64,000 nucleotides of DNA from UBA2421 sp002343075 (lineage in GTDB: Bacteria; Planctomycetota; Phycisphaerae; Tepidisphaerales; Tepidisphaeraceae): assembly GCA_937982565.1 (NCBI GenBank), contig CALJLN010000051.1, positions 35,564 to 99,563 on the forward strand, written 5' to 3'. Every line of letters starts with the position of its first letter. Position 1 is the stretch's first letter. The translations under genes and the position numbers were made by a program. This document shows, in pieces, positions 34,416-42,632 of this stretch. A model generated the notes under the pieces. That model was not told the origin of the DNA. It was given only the letters and a program-made list of their open reading frames with translations, and ran no database searches.

Positions 34416-34743
34416 CCTCTTGCTCCCAGAATGTACATAAACAATCACATACGAGTTCTAAAGCAGCCAGTGGTGCTTCGGCCCTCCCCAAGCACGCGAA
34501 CGAACGCGTCAAAGCCCGCCCCGCTGCGAAAGTGCGTCAGTCTCCCGCCGGTTCCAAACATGCTAGAATCCCCCGCGTGCCGATGTCGCGAGCCGGACGT
34601 GCTATAGGCCGGCGACTAGAAGGAGGCGGGTGATAAATGATATCGGTAGTGACCCCCTATCCTCTCCTGGAAATTGATCGACTCTTTTCTTGGGCATACC
34701 ACCAGCCAGGCAAATTTGGCCATGTCGTATGAGGAAGCGCTCG

Positions 34744-35247
34744 ATGAAACCCAATGCACAACTGGCACTCGAAGAAGCTATCAAACAACGACTAGTTGTG
34801 GTTGGCCCAGGAACCACCCAAGACATCGTTGATGAAACAGCTAGGGTAATTGGGGTTCCAGATGCTGGTGAACTGGCAAGATATCTTTTGATCGCGAACG
34901 GATTTCAGCGTGGGCGATTTAGTACCTTCGGTGTCGCTGGCTCACGCGTTCCGCAAAGCAACCGTGGTTCTGCAGAACTGCCGTGGATGAGCGGCAAGTG
35001 CCGTCGACTTTGCGCGCAAGTTCGGACGGCCGCTGGAAAGCCTATTTGGAGTCCTAAGAGCTTATTACAGATGACTGCCATTGGGGATGACGGACTTGGA
35101 GGAACATTTGTCTGGATCACGGGAGATCCTGCTGGCACCACAACAGTTCTAAGGCTTGATCCTGAAACATGGGAGCCTATGCAGACGATCGCGGAATCTT
35201 ATGCTGACTTTTTGCTCTGGATCTTAGCAGCAGAGGCCGTGGTTTAA
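34744..35247 (+). CDS. SMI1/KNR4 (SUKH)-like protein
   Basis: A 167-residue soluble protein. The N-terminus (ALEEAIKQRLVVVGPG, ELARYLLIANGFQ) and the C-terminal GDDGLGGTFVWITGDP, then ESYADFLLWILA, fit the SUKH fold. SUKH proteins are often immunity proteins against contact-dependent or polymorphic toxins, though many are orphans; no toxin gene is near. The middle (GSRVPQSNRGSAELPWMSGKCRRLCAQVRT) is unusually basic for the family and could reflect divergence or an old frameshift pair. ATG 34744 has GAGGA 8 bases upstream. Base composition is lower in G+C than its neighbours, which suggests transfer. Confidence 0.6.
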   Translation: MKPNAQLALEEAIKQRLVVVGPGTTQDIVDETARVIGVPDAGELARYLLIANGFQRGRFSTFGVAGSRVPQSNRGSAELPWMSGKCRRLCAQVRTAAGKPIWSPKSLLQMTAIGDDGLGGTFVWITGDPAGTTTVLRLDPETWEPMQTIAESYADFLLWILAAEAVV

Positions 35248-35453
35248 CTTGTGCTACAGAAACTTCAATTGGTTTTGTTGGCCTTCAACCCGAACGGCAA
35301 CATCGTGACGTTGCACCCTGACAGTTGAAGGTTGAAAAAAGCGGCGGTTCCCGTCGGTGGGATCGTACCTTACGATCCGCTGACTCATGTTCAACCCTTT
35401 CTCAAAGGAACCCGTGAGGTAAAAAACTCATCCAGGCATCATGCGGCCACTTT
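35248..35453. other. Short intergenic stretch with a hairpin
   Basis: A perfect 8-bp stem with a 3-base loop lies at 35360-35378. It has no T-run. Nothing else recognised. Confidence 0.4.
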
Positions 35454-35822
35454 TCAATGGTACGCCTTCAACAATCCTCCAAGCCGCTCGTGACAGACAA
35501 TCGGTCCGTCGCGCGGGGTGTTGCGCGCCTGCTCTGTCGGAAAGGGAGCAACATTCCCGATTCCCTGATGCAGGCGTTCAGCGTGGTAGTGGTCAATGTA
35601 TTCGGTGACGGCGCGTCTCAACGACGCTTCGCCGAAGTAGATCATCCGGTCGAGACACTCGCTCTTAATCGACAAAACGAATCTTTCGGCAAACGCGTTC
35701 AGGTTTGGACTTCTCGGCGGCAGCTTGCAGGCAGCAATCCCGATAGCCTTAAAAATCATGTCGAATCCGGTCGTGAACTTCGTGTCCCTGTCGCGGATCT
35801 GATAACGACATTTCGACGGCAC
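35454..35822 (-). pseudogene. Truncated IS3/IS481-type transposase (integrase core fragment)
   Basis: Only the C-terminal 120 residues of a DDE integrase-type transposase remain. RDRDTKFT carries the second catalytic Asp, then RSPNLNAFAERFVLSIKSECLDRMIYFG with the catalytic Glu, then TEYIDHYHAERLHQGIGN, all typical of IS3/IS481-like elements. The N-terminal DNA-binding part and the first catalytic Asp are missing; upstream codons have no family similarity. No terminal inverted repeat of an intact insertion sequence was found. It marks past mobile-element activity in this stretch. Confidence 0.8.
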
Positions 35823-35875
35823 ATCGCAGCTTCCGACTGTGAGTGAGTAGGGACTGGGTGGAAGCGGGTTCGGAA

Positions 35876-35892
35876 CGGGTTGGAAACCCGTG
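35876..35892 (-). repeat. 17-bp hairpin sequence, right copy
   Basis: CGGGTTGGAAACCCGTG, the exact reverse complement of 34399-34415. It ends right before the stop of the small membrane protein gene at 35893. Confidence 0.65.
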
Positions 35893-36135
35893 CTACGGTG
35901 GCGACCAGAGGTAAACCCCTGCGGTGATGCCCGCTGCCAGGAAGCCGATCACACCCCCAGCCACACCACAAAACGCGGTGAAGAATCCAGATTTGCCCTC
36001 GAAGCTCGACATCTGCGTGATACGCACAACGAGCAGCCCCACACCGATCCCCGCAGCAAAGCCAACGAGGGCACCGGCGATTCCGAATAGTAGGCTGTAG
36101 ATGATGAACATTTGATCTGCCGAATCATCGTTCAA
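35893..36135 (-). CDS. Small membrane protein, 80 residues
   Basis: Two glycine-rich membrane helices (FIIYSLLFGIAGALVGFAAGIGVGLLVV and FFTAFCGVAGGVIGFLAAGITAGVYL) joined by a short polar loop. The family is unknown; such glycine-zipper-like pairs occur in small inner-membrane proteins. It could also be part of the acquired island. There is no strong ribosome-binding site. Confidence 0.5.
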   Translation of the reverse strand: MNDDSADQMFIIYSLLFGIAGALVGFAAGIGVGLLVVRITQMSSFEGKSGFFTAFCGVAGGVIGFLAAGITAGVYLWSPP

Positions 36136-36166
36136 AATGCATGCGGCGGCTGGAAGAGGCTGTTGT

Positions 36167-37351
36167 TTACACCAGGATCACATCTCCCTGGATTTCGCTC
36201 GTCAGAACCGGTCCGCTGTGCTCGTCGATGTAGACATTAATCTCGCTGCGGCAGCCAAACTTGCCGGGGAGATAGAGGGCTGGCTCGATGGTGAAGCCCA
36301 GCCGGGGCAGGAGCAGGCGGGTGTCGTGAGTTTCGAAGTTGTCGATGTTGACGCCGAGGCCATGAATCTTCGCGCCCGGCGAGAGGCTGTGGCCGGTGCG
36401 GTGGATGATGTGTGGTTCCTCGCCGGCCTGCCGGAAAACGTTCATCGCGGCATCGTCTACGTCGCAGCCCATGACGGGTGACTGATTGTTCCACGCATCG
36501 ACGCACCGCTGCAGCGCGGCATCGCGGGCGGCTTTGACGGTGTTGAAGATGCGGTGGTGTTCGCCGGGCACTTGTTCGCCGGCGAAAGCGACCCAGGTAA
36601 TGTCGCTGAAGATATGCTCCTCACCGGGCCAGCGTGCCCAGAGATCGATCAGCACCCAATCGCCCCGGCGGATTTCCTTCGGCCGCTGCGCGTCGACTTC
36701 AAAATGCGGGTCGGCGCTGTTTTCGTTACAGCCGACGATGGGCGGATGATCGGGGTCAAGCTTTTCATCGGCGAACCGGCGGAGAATGAAACTCTGCACG
36801 CCGTACTCGGTTACCTTCTTCTTTTCGGCCAGCCGGCCGCGAATGAGGGCGAACGCCTCGTCCTTGATCTGATTCACAAGCTTAGCCGCCCTGCGATGGG
36901 CTTCGAGAGATTCGGGCGACCAGCGTGCGGTGCAGAGTTGCACGAGGTCGGCGGACGAAACAACCTCGCACCCGACCGAGCGGACCAGATCGATCACCCC
37001 GCCGTCAACAAAACTGGCCGCGGGCAGGTCGCCGTGGTGCGACCATTCCATGGCGATGCGCCGGCGCGGCGACACCTGCTCGCGCACCCACTGCTGCCAT
37101 TGGGGCCAACTGAGGAACACCGTCTTCTGGGCATTCAGGGCGTCGAACTGAGGCGCGTCAATCCGATGCACCGCGAGCAAAGGCTCGCCGTGGCTCGGAA
37201 TGAGCAGGGCGACGCGCCGGGTGGTCCATTTCTTCCCTCCGAGCAGTTGGCTAAAGACAGGGTTGCCCCCACGAAAATCGTAGACAAGCCACGCATCGAG
37301 GTTGTTTTGCTGAAGATAGTCCTGAATGGTCTGGATTTGCTGCGGCGTCAT
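36167..37351 (-). CDS. M24 family metallopeptidase (Xaa-Pro peptidase-like)
   Basis: A 394-residue enzyme with a creatinase-like N-terminal domain (LQQNNLDAWLVYDFRGGNPVFSQLLGG) and a pita-bread catalytic domain. The five metal ligands appear to be kept: Asp in LIDLWARWPG, Asp in FSDITW, His in HRTGHSL, Glu in GFTIEPALY and Glu in RSEINVYI. It should remove N-terminal residues before proline or a related substrate in the cytoplasm. ATG 37351 gives MTPQQIQTIQDYL, the usual M24 opening; longer starts overlap the divergent methyltransferase promoter. Confidence 0.85.
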   Translation of the reverse strand: MTPQQIQTIQDYLQQNNLDAWLVYDFRGGNPVFSQLLGGKKWTTRRVALLIPSHGEPLLAVHRIDAPQFDALNAQKTVFLSWPQWQQWVREQVSPRRRIAMEWSHHGDLPAASFVDGGVIDLVRSVGCEVVSSADLVQLCTARWSPESLEAHRRAAKLVNQIKDEAFALIRGRLAEKKKVTEYGVQSFILRRFADEKLDPDHPPIVGCNENSADPHFEVDAQRPKEIRRGDWVLIDLWARWPGEEHIFSDITWVAFAGEQVPGEHHRIFNTVKAARDAALQRCVDAWNNQSPVMGCDVDDAAMNVFRQAGEEPHIIHRTGHSLSPGAKIHGLGVNIDNFETHDTRLLLPRLGFTIEPALYLPGKFGCRSEINVYIDEHSGPVLTSEIQGDVILV

Positions 37352-37454
37352 GGTTGCATTCGTCGCATGAACGCGGCGGGGCGTCAACTGGGCGGGAAAA
37401 GAGTCGTCACGGCAAACGGCATTCTTGAGCGAAATGCGATATCCTTCCCGGCGC

Positions 37455-38474
37455 ATGTCAAATGCGGAGGCAGTGGCAGAGTTTCAACGGTTGCTCGCGC
37501 CGGCGGTGGATCGTCGGCGGGGGTTGTTGGGCGCCGGCATCACGCAGGCATTCCGCGCGTTTTCCGGCGACGGCGACGGGCTTGATGGCGTTTACATCGA
37601 CATCTACGGCCCGGGTGCGGTGATGATCGAATATGAAGGCCGTGCGCCGGCAGGGTTTGATGCGGCAGCGGGCGCGCAACTGGCGCTTGAAGCGCTTCGC
37701 CCACTCGGGGTGCGCGCAGTGTATCACAAGCCGTTCATCCGAGACCGCTCGCGCCTCGGCGGCGCGCTGCCAGAGTGCGTGACCAATGCCCGCCCGGCGG
37801 CGGGTGAGGTGCTGCCGGAGTTTTTGCTGGTACGCGAGCACGATTGGGCCCTGGAAGTGCGGCTTTACGACGGACTTTCCACGGGCGTGTTTCTCGATCA
37901 ACGTGCCAACCGCAGGTGGGTCGCGGACTTCTGCGCAGCGTTTCACCGATCATCCGGAAAGCCCGCGGCGGTGTTGAACACCTTTGCGTACACCTGCGCG
38001 TTTTCGGTCGCCGCAGGGAAGCATGCCACGACAACGAGCGTGGACATCTCGCCGCGCTACCTGGAATGGGGCCGCCGCAATTTCGCACATAACAGCATCG
38101 ACAGCTCGAAGCATTTCTTCACGAAGATGGACACATTCGAATTCTTCGGTTTTGCGCGCAAGAAAGGTTGGAAGTACGACCTGATCATCCTCGACCCGCC
38201 GAGCTTTGCGTCGGGATCGAAGAAGAAGGGCATCAAGCCGTGGAGCTCGCTCGACCACTACGCACGACTGGTCGGCGAAGCCGCGGGCCTGCTCGCGGCG
38301 GGTGGAGCCGTCTTCGCCAGCACCAACACACAGGAACTCTGCCGTACAGGCCGGCTGGAGAGAGAAATAGCCAAAGCCGTCGGCCGGCCGAAATGGATTG
38401 ACCTGCCGGAGGTGGACGCCGATTTCGCGAACGAGTGCGACCGGTTTAGCGCGCGGGCATTCCATATCCACTAA
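37455..38474 (+). CDS. SAM-dependent methyltransferase, RlmI-like
   Basis: A 339-residue enzyme of the RlmI/YccW group (23S rRNA cytosine-C5 methyltransferases). In order: GDGDGLDGVYIDIYG, TGVFLDQRANRRWV, the SAM-binding NTFAYTCAFSVAAG and TSVDISPRYLEWGRRN, then the catalytic DPPSFASG. The N-terminal PUA domain of RlmI is reduced or absent. TATCCT (37440-37445) ends 9 bases before the ATG at 37455 and there is no Shine-Dalgarno, so it may be leaderless. It is divergent from the peptidase gene. Confidence 0.84.
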   Translation: MSNAEAVAEFQRLLAPAVDRRRGLLGAGITQAFRAFSGDGDGLDGVYIDIYGPGAVMIEYEGRAPAGFDAAAGAQLALEALRPLGVRAVYHKPFIRDRSRLGGALPECVTNARPAAGEVLPEFLLVREHDWALEVRLYDGLSTGVFLDQRANRRWVADFCAAFHRSSGKPAAVLNTFAYTCAFSVAAGKHATTTSVDISPRYLEWGRRNFAHNSIDSSKHFFTKMDTFEFFGFARKKGWKYDLIILDPPSFASGSKKKGIKPWSSLDHYARLVGEAAGLLAAGGAVFASTNTQELCRTGRLEREIAKAVGRPKWIDLPEVDADFANECDRFSARAFHIH

Positions 38475-38506
38475 GCCTCAGTCATGAAGGCTCGGAGCAT
38501 CTGACA

Positions 38507-39520
38507 ATGAACACCCTCCTCCTCGGCGGCACAGGTTTGATCAGCACCGGAATCGTCACGCACCTGCTGGCGCGCGGGGCGGCGGTCACCATGCTCAACC
38601 GCGGGCAGCGCGAAAGCACGCTGCCTTCGGGGGTGAGGGCGATCGTGGGCGATCGGAATGATGCAGCAACGCTCGCGCGCGTGGCAAACGAGACACGCTA
38701 CGACGTCGTCATCGACATGATCTGCTTCGCGCCCGATCAGGCCGTCAAGACCATCGAAGCATTCGACAAGCGTTGTGCGCAATTGATCTTCTGTTCGACC
38801 GTCTGCACCTACGGCGTGAAGGTGCCGCCGGGGGTGCTGGTGGATGAATCGTTTCCTCAGGAGCCGATTAGCGATTATGGGCGTAACAAGCTTGCCTGCG
38901 AACGACTGTTTCTTGATGCACATCGCACCGGCAAGTTTGCCGCGACGGTCATTCGCCCGAGTTGTACATATGGTCCGGGAAATGCGCTGATCGACAACCT
39001 CGAATTTGATCCGCCGACGTGGGACCGCATGGAGAAGGGCCTGCCCGTGCTCTGCGCGGGTGATGGACTTGGCCTCTGGCAGGCCACTCATCGCGATGAT
39101 GTGGGCAAGCTGTTTGCATATTCGGCGCTCAACACAAAGACCTACGGTGAATGCTATAACGCGACGCGCGACGAAGTGTTTACCTGGCGCGACTACTATC
39201 ATCAGGCCGCCGAGGCGCTGGGAACCACGCCGCGGTTGCTTTTTATGCCGGCCGATTGGATCGTCGCGCACGACCCGCAGCGGTTCGTCGGGTTGCAGGA
39301 AATTTTTCGATATCACGGCGCCTACACATCAGCAAAGGCGAAGCACGATGTGCCGGAGTTTAAGTGCGAGATTGGGTTCGTAGAAGGCGTGCGCCAAACG
39401 CTTACGGACGTCCGCCGGCGCGGCAAATGGAAGTCGGCCGAGGGCGATAAACGGATGGCCGAAATGGTACGCATCGCGACGGCGCTCCAGCGAAGCCCCG
39501 CGGTGGCTGGGCAAGGTTAA
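38507..39520 (+). CDS. NAD-dependent epimerase/dehydratase-like SDR protein
   Basis: A 337-residue extended SDR. The N-terminal GGTGLISTGIVTHLLARG is a modified Rossmann motif (GxxGxIS), FCSTVCTYG holds the Ser region and DYGRNK the YxxxK pair. It resembles atypical epimerases common in planctomycetes and the family of isoflavone-reductase-like or chloroplast-type SDRs. The substrate is unknown. Its TAA stop overlaps the TAA stop of the giant PEP-CTERM gene on the other strand through a shared TTAA (39517-39520). It lies 32 bp after the methyltransferase. Confidence 0.78.
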   Translation: MNTLLLGGTGLISTGIVTHLLARGAAVTMLNRGQRESTLPSGVRAIVGDRNDAATLARVANETRYDVVIDMICFAPDQAVKTIEAFDKRCAQLIFCSTVCTYGVKVPPGVLVDESFPQEPISDYGRNKLACERLFLDAHRTGKFAATVIRPSCTYGPGNALIDNLEFDPPTWDRMEKGLPVLCAGDGLGLWQATHRDDVGKLFAYSALNTKTYGECYNATRDEVFTWRDYYHQAAEALGTTPRLLFMPADWIVAHDPQRFVGLQEIFRYHGAYTSAKAKHDVPEFKCEIGFVEGVRQTLTDVRRRGKWKSAEGDKRMAEMVRIATALQRSPAVAGQG

Positions 39521-42500
39521 TTGTGTAAGAGTAAACATCGGCGCGTGCGACGCGACCCCAACAGCATAAACGCCATAACACCTGCAACACCGCCCGGCTC
39601 CGGCACACTCACCCGCGGCGTGCCGGCGGGGAGGCTTTGCCCGAAGTTCGCTGCCAGGGCAGTGAAATCGTCGAGATTCACTAAGCTGTCATAATTGAAG
39701 TTGCCGTGAACCCACGACCCTGCGCCACCGAACGTCGCAGCGAGGCGGGTGAAGTCGTTCAAATCAACCGCGCCCGACAGATCGGCATCGCCGGGCAGCG
39801 TGAAGCGGATGAGAACGGCGGTGCTATCGATCGGCTGGCCAGCGAAGGCCGAAGGCGAACCGATATCGGTGGCCTCGGCAAAGCCTAAAGCGCGGTTTGG
39901 CGTCGTGGCGGCGATGGAGCTGTTGATGCCGGCGCCGTTCCAACTGCCACCGGCGAAACCGTTTTGAAGGAACCCGCCAATCTGCGTCAATGGTGAAGCG
40001 CCGGTGTAGTCGATCACCAGCGCGCTGTCGGCCAGATCAAGAAAGCCGCCGACGACCGCAAGCGTGTTTAACCTGCTGGAGTTATCGCTCGCGCCGCCCG
40101 GCGCGATTCGCGCAATGCCGCCCACACTGAGTGAATGCTCGCGAATTCGGCCCGCCGTCAGACTTGCCGCCGCCTGCACGCTGGTGCTACCCGTACCATC
40201 GATTGAACCGATGGACGAGATGCCACCCGTTAGGAAGATCTTTGCTCCGCCGCCGGTAATGCTTCCGGTGCCGGTGATGCTGTTGACAAAGCTTGCCGTT
40301 GCACCCGCGGCGACGCGAAGCTCACCGTTGTTGGTGATGGGGTTCTGAAGAGTAAAGCTCAGGGGTGCGTCGACAGCGATCAATCCACCGTTGGTGATTC
40401 CCCCTCCGGAGACAAAGCTCCCGCCGCGCAAGTGGAGTTCGCCGCCGAGTTCGATCGTCGTCGAATTGGTCACATTGACATTGCGAACATCGAGCGACAA
40501 CACGCTTCCAAGCGGCCCGGTTGAACCGATGATTAGCGGCGCGAACGTCAGGCCGAACGTCCCGCTGTCAAACTGTATTGGGGGCGTGGCGCTGAAAGCG
40601 GCCACAGTCAGGTTGCCCCCATCGAGCACGAGCGGCGCGCTGGCAATCGTAAACCCTTGCGAAATCAGATGTTGGCCCGCCCCAATGGTGTGTGCCGGGC
40701 CGAGCAGTTTGTCGAGAAACGCCGCCGACATGGTGAGATTTGGGAATGCCTCGAAGTCCATCGTGCCAGAATTGAAGTTGAATTCGGCCGTCGGGTCGAA
40801 GAAGAGTTGGTTCAATCGAAGCGTCCCGCCGTTGAGCACGATGGTTCCTTGATTGCCGACGCGTAGATCGTTGAACACGTCGACGACCCCGCCGGCGTTG
40901 ATCGTCAGCGTTCCGATCGCGCCGGTGGGTTGTGTTGCGTGGACTCCTACGGTCATGCTGTCGGATATGTCCCAGAGTGAATCAGCGCCGCCGACGGTTG
41001 CTTCGCCCCGTCCACCGAGTGTGCTGGAGGGAATGGCGGCGCTGTCGGTCTCCACACGCCCACCGTTCTCGATCGTAAGCGATCCACCGCTCACGGCGAT
41101 CGACCCTTGACTTAAGAATGGCGCAACGTCGAGCCTCGAGCCCAGTCCACTCACCAGAATACTGGAAGTAGGGCCGCGAACGTCGATCCGGCTCGTCGTC
41201 ACCAAGCCGCCGTCCATGATGCGCAACCGCCCATTGCCCGAGCCACCAAGCTGCAGCGTGCCGGTGCACGACCAGCGGGAGTTGGCACCCGTTACATCGA
41301 CGGTTCCGGTCCCGGCTGAACCCAGGTGCCCTCGAACGCTGTTTACAGATCCGCCGTTGCCGATGTTCAACGTGCCGTTGCCGTTGACGCCGATCTCCAG
41401 CGTACCGGCGTTGCTCCACTGCGAACCTGAACCGAACACATCGACGCTGGCATGGCTGACGTTCGCTTCGGCGACAATGGTGCGCGCCCCGGTGGAGGCC
41501 ACTCGCCCACCGCTGGAAATGACCAGAGAAGCCGAACCAAATCGGCCGATCGTCAGATCGGTAAAGCTCGCACTTCCGCTCGAGCCAATGACGCTTAGCA
41601 CGCCTGCAGAGCCGCCGGGATTGTGCGCCAAGATTGCGACTCCGCCTTGAAGCCGCGCCGATGTGCTGACTGTGCCCGAGCCAGAGTTGCCAATCACGAG
41701 CGTTCCGGTTTGATTCCACCGAGCAGTGGAGGTGTCCATGGAAACGACGCCTGCCGTGCCGATTGCATCGCCAAGGATTGCGGTACCGTTGTTCTGCACA
41801 ACGGCGCCGATGTTGATGAGCATCGTTCCATTGCCGTCATTGCCGACCAGCAGCGAGTTGGTTGTGAGCTGCGAAAACGGCCCGCCGATCACAGCGTTAC
41901 CGATGCTGCCTGTTCCGCTGCCCACTTCGAGCGTGCTCGCCAGGATGGTGCCGCCGCCGAGGTCCATTGTGAGCGTGCCGGTCGCGGACGCGCCACCAAT
42001 GAGCAAGCGCGGAAGTCCGGTGACTGTCGCGCCGCCGGTGACCGTCAGCGATCCGACGCCGCCCGGAACGGCACCGACCAACATCTGCGGCGTGAGCGCT
42101 GAGCTAAAATTGAAAGTTCCGTTCTGAATTGTCAACCGCGCGTTCCGCGCAACGAGGATGGTCCCGCCGCCGCCGATGCTTCCGACTTCGTTTCCGGTGA
42201 TGGACGTGGCGGTGTAAGTTCGCCCGCCGAGGTTGAAGGTGACGAAATCGTTCTTCACCTTTACCGCCTGCGTCTGCGCGTTGGCGTTGAAAGTGATCGT
42301 GTAGGTGGCCAGGCCCGGCGGGAAGAAGACAGAGGAATTGCTGAAGTTCGCAACGTCATTGACGCCAGGCAACAGGCCGTTTTGCCAGTTGGTACTCGTA
42401 CTAAAGTTCCCACCGGCGGTGTTGCTCCACGAACGATCCGCACCAATCGTCGGCGTTGACAGCGCTGTCAGTCCGATGGCACCCAGCGCTGCCAGCAGTA

Positions 42501-42549
42501 CTCGCTGCGAGTTCCGTGTTTGTCCTGTTAAGCCAATCCTTGTCATCAT
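39517..42549 (-). CDS. Giant PEP-CTERM/dockerin beta-strand-repeat surface protein A
   Basis: A 1010-residue exported protein. A signal peptide (LLAALGAIGLTALSTPTIGA) is followed by about 680 residues of autotransporter-type beta repeats (GSLTVTGGATV, GTLTMDLGGGTI, LVIGNSGSGTV). Near residue 830 the shared C-terminal module starts (DSALVIDYTGASPLTQI, GSWNGAGINSS, LGFAEATDIG), then two EF-hand/dockerin-like loops (DADLSGAVDLNDF; NYDSLVNLDDF) and a PEP-CTERM tail (VPEPGGVAGVMAFMLLGSRRTRR). GGAGG lies 6 bases before ATG 42549. A paralog of the next gene; the two share a 173-bp nearly identical segment. Confidence 0.85.
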   Translation of the reverse strand: MMTRIGLTGQTRNSQRVLLAALGAIGLTALSTPTIGADRSWSNTAGGNFSTSTNWQNGLLPGVNDVANFSNSSVFFPPGLATYTITFNANAQTQAVKVKNDFVTFNLGGRTYTATSITGNEVGSIGGGGTILVARNARLTIQNGTFNFSSALTPQMLVGAVPGGVGSLTVTGGATVTGLPRLLIGGASATGTLTMDLGGGTILASTLEVGSGTGSIGNAVIGGPFSQLTTNSLLVGNDGNGTMLINIGAVVQNNGTAILGDAIGTAGVVSMDTSTARWNQTGTLVIGNSGSGTVSTSARLQGGVAILAHNPGGSAGVLSVIGSSGSASFTDLTIGRFGSASLVISSGGRVASTGARTIVAEANVSHASVDVFGSGSQWSNAGTLEIGVNGNGTLNIGNGGSVNSVRGHLGSAGTGTVDVTGANSRWSCTGTLQLGGSGNGRLRIMDGGLVTTSRIDVRGPTSSILVSGLGSRLDVAPFLSQGSIAVSGGSLTIENGGRVETDSAAIPSSTLGGRGEATVGGADSLWDISDSMTVGVHATQPTGAIGTLTINAGGVVDVFNDLRVGNQGTIVLNGGTLRLNQLFFDPTAEFNFNSGTMDFEAFPNLTMSAAFLDKLLGPAHTIGAGQHLISQGFTIASAPLVLDGGNLTVAAFSATPPIQFDSGTFGLTFAPLIIGSTGPLGSVLSLDVRNVNVTNSTTIELGGELHLRGGSFVSGGGITNGGLIAVDAPLSFTLQNPITNNGELRVAAGATASFVNSITGTGSITGGGAKIFLTGGISSIGSIDGTGSTSVQAAASLTAGRIREHSLSVGGIARIAPGGASDNSSRLNTLAVVGGFLDLADSALVIDYTGASPLTQIGGFLQNGFAGGSWNGAGINSSIAATTPNRALGFAEATDIGSPSAFAGQPIDSTAVLIRFTLPGDADLSGAVDLNDFTRLAATFGGAGSWVHGNFNYDSLVNLDDFTALAANFGQSLPAGTPRVSVPEPGGVAGVMAFMLLGSRRTRRCLLLHN
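42263..42435 (-). repeat. 173-bp near-identical segment, copy in protein A
   Basis: Matches 45385-45557 with two differences (an A/G and a C/T) over 173 bases, far more alike than the flanking coding sequence of the two paralogs. It encodes the domain right after the signal peptide. Confidence 0.9.
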
Positions 42550-42632
42550 GACCTGCCTCCAACTGCAATGCTGCATCGCGCCATCGACTTCGGCTTGAGT
42601 GAGAGCGCGCTGTTCGAAGCGATGATTTGCGA

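Larger units (their letters stand above)
34153..34743. other. Gene-poor stretch with a parS-like site and an island edge
   Basis: Holds the distant parS-like palindrome (34226-34241) and the first copy of a 17-bp hairpin sequence (34399-34415). No convincing gene; composition becomes more A/T-rich from about 34.25 kb. Confidence 0.55.

Noticed and set aside
35360..35378. Hairpin as a transposon end or terminator
   Set aside because: No second copy at a matching distance and no T-run; kept only as a structure note.
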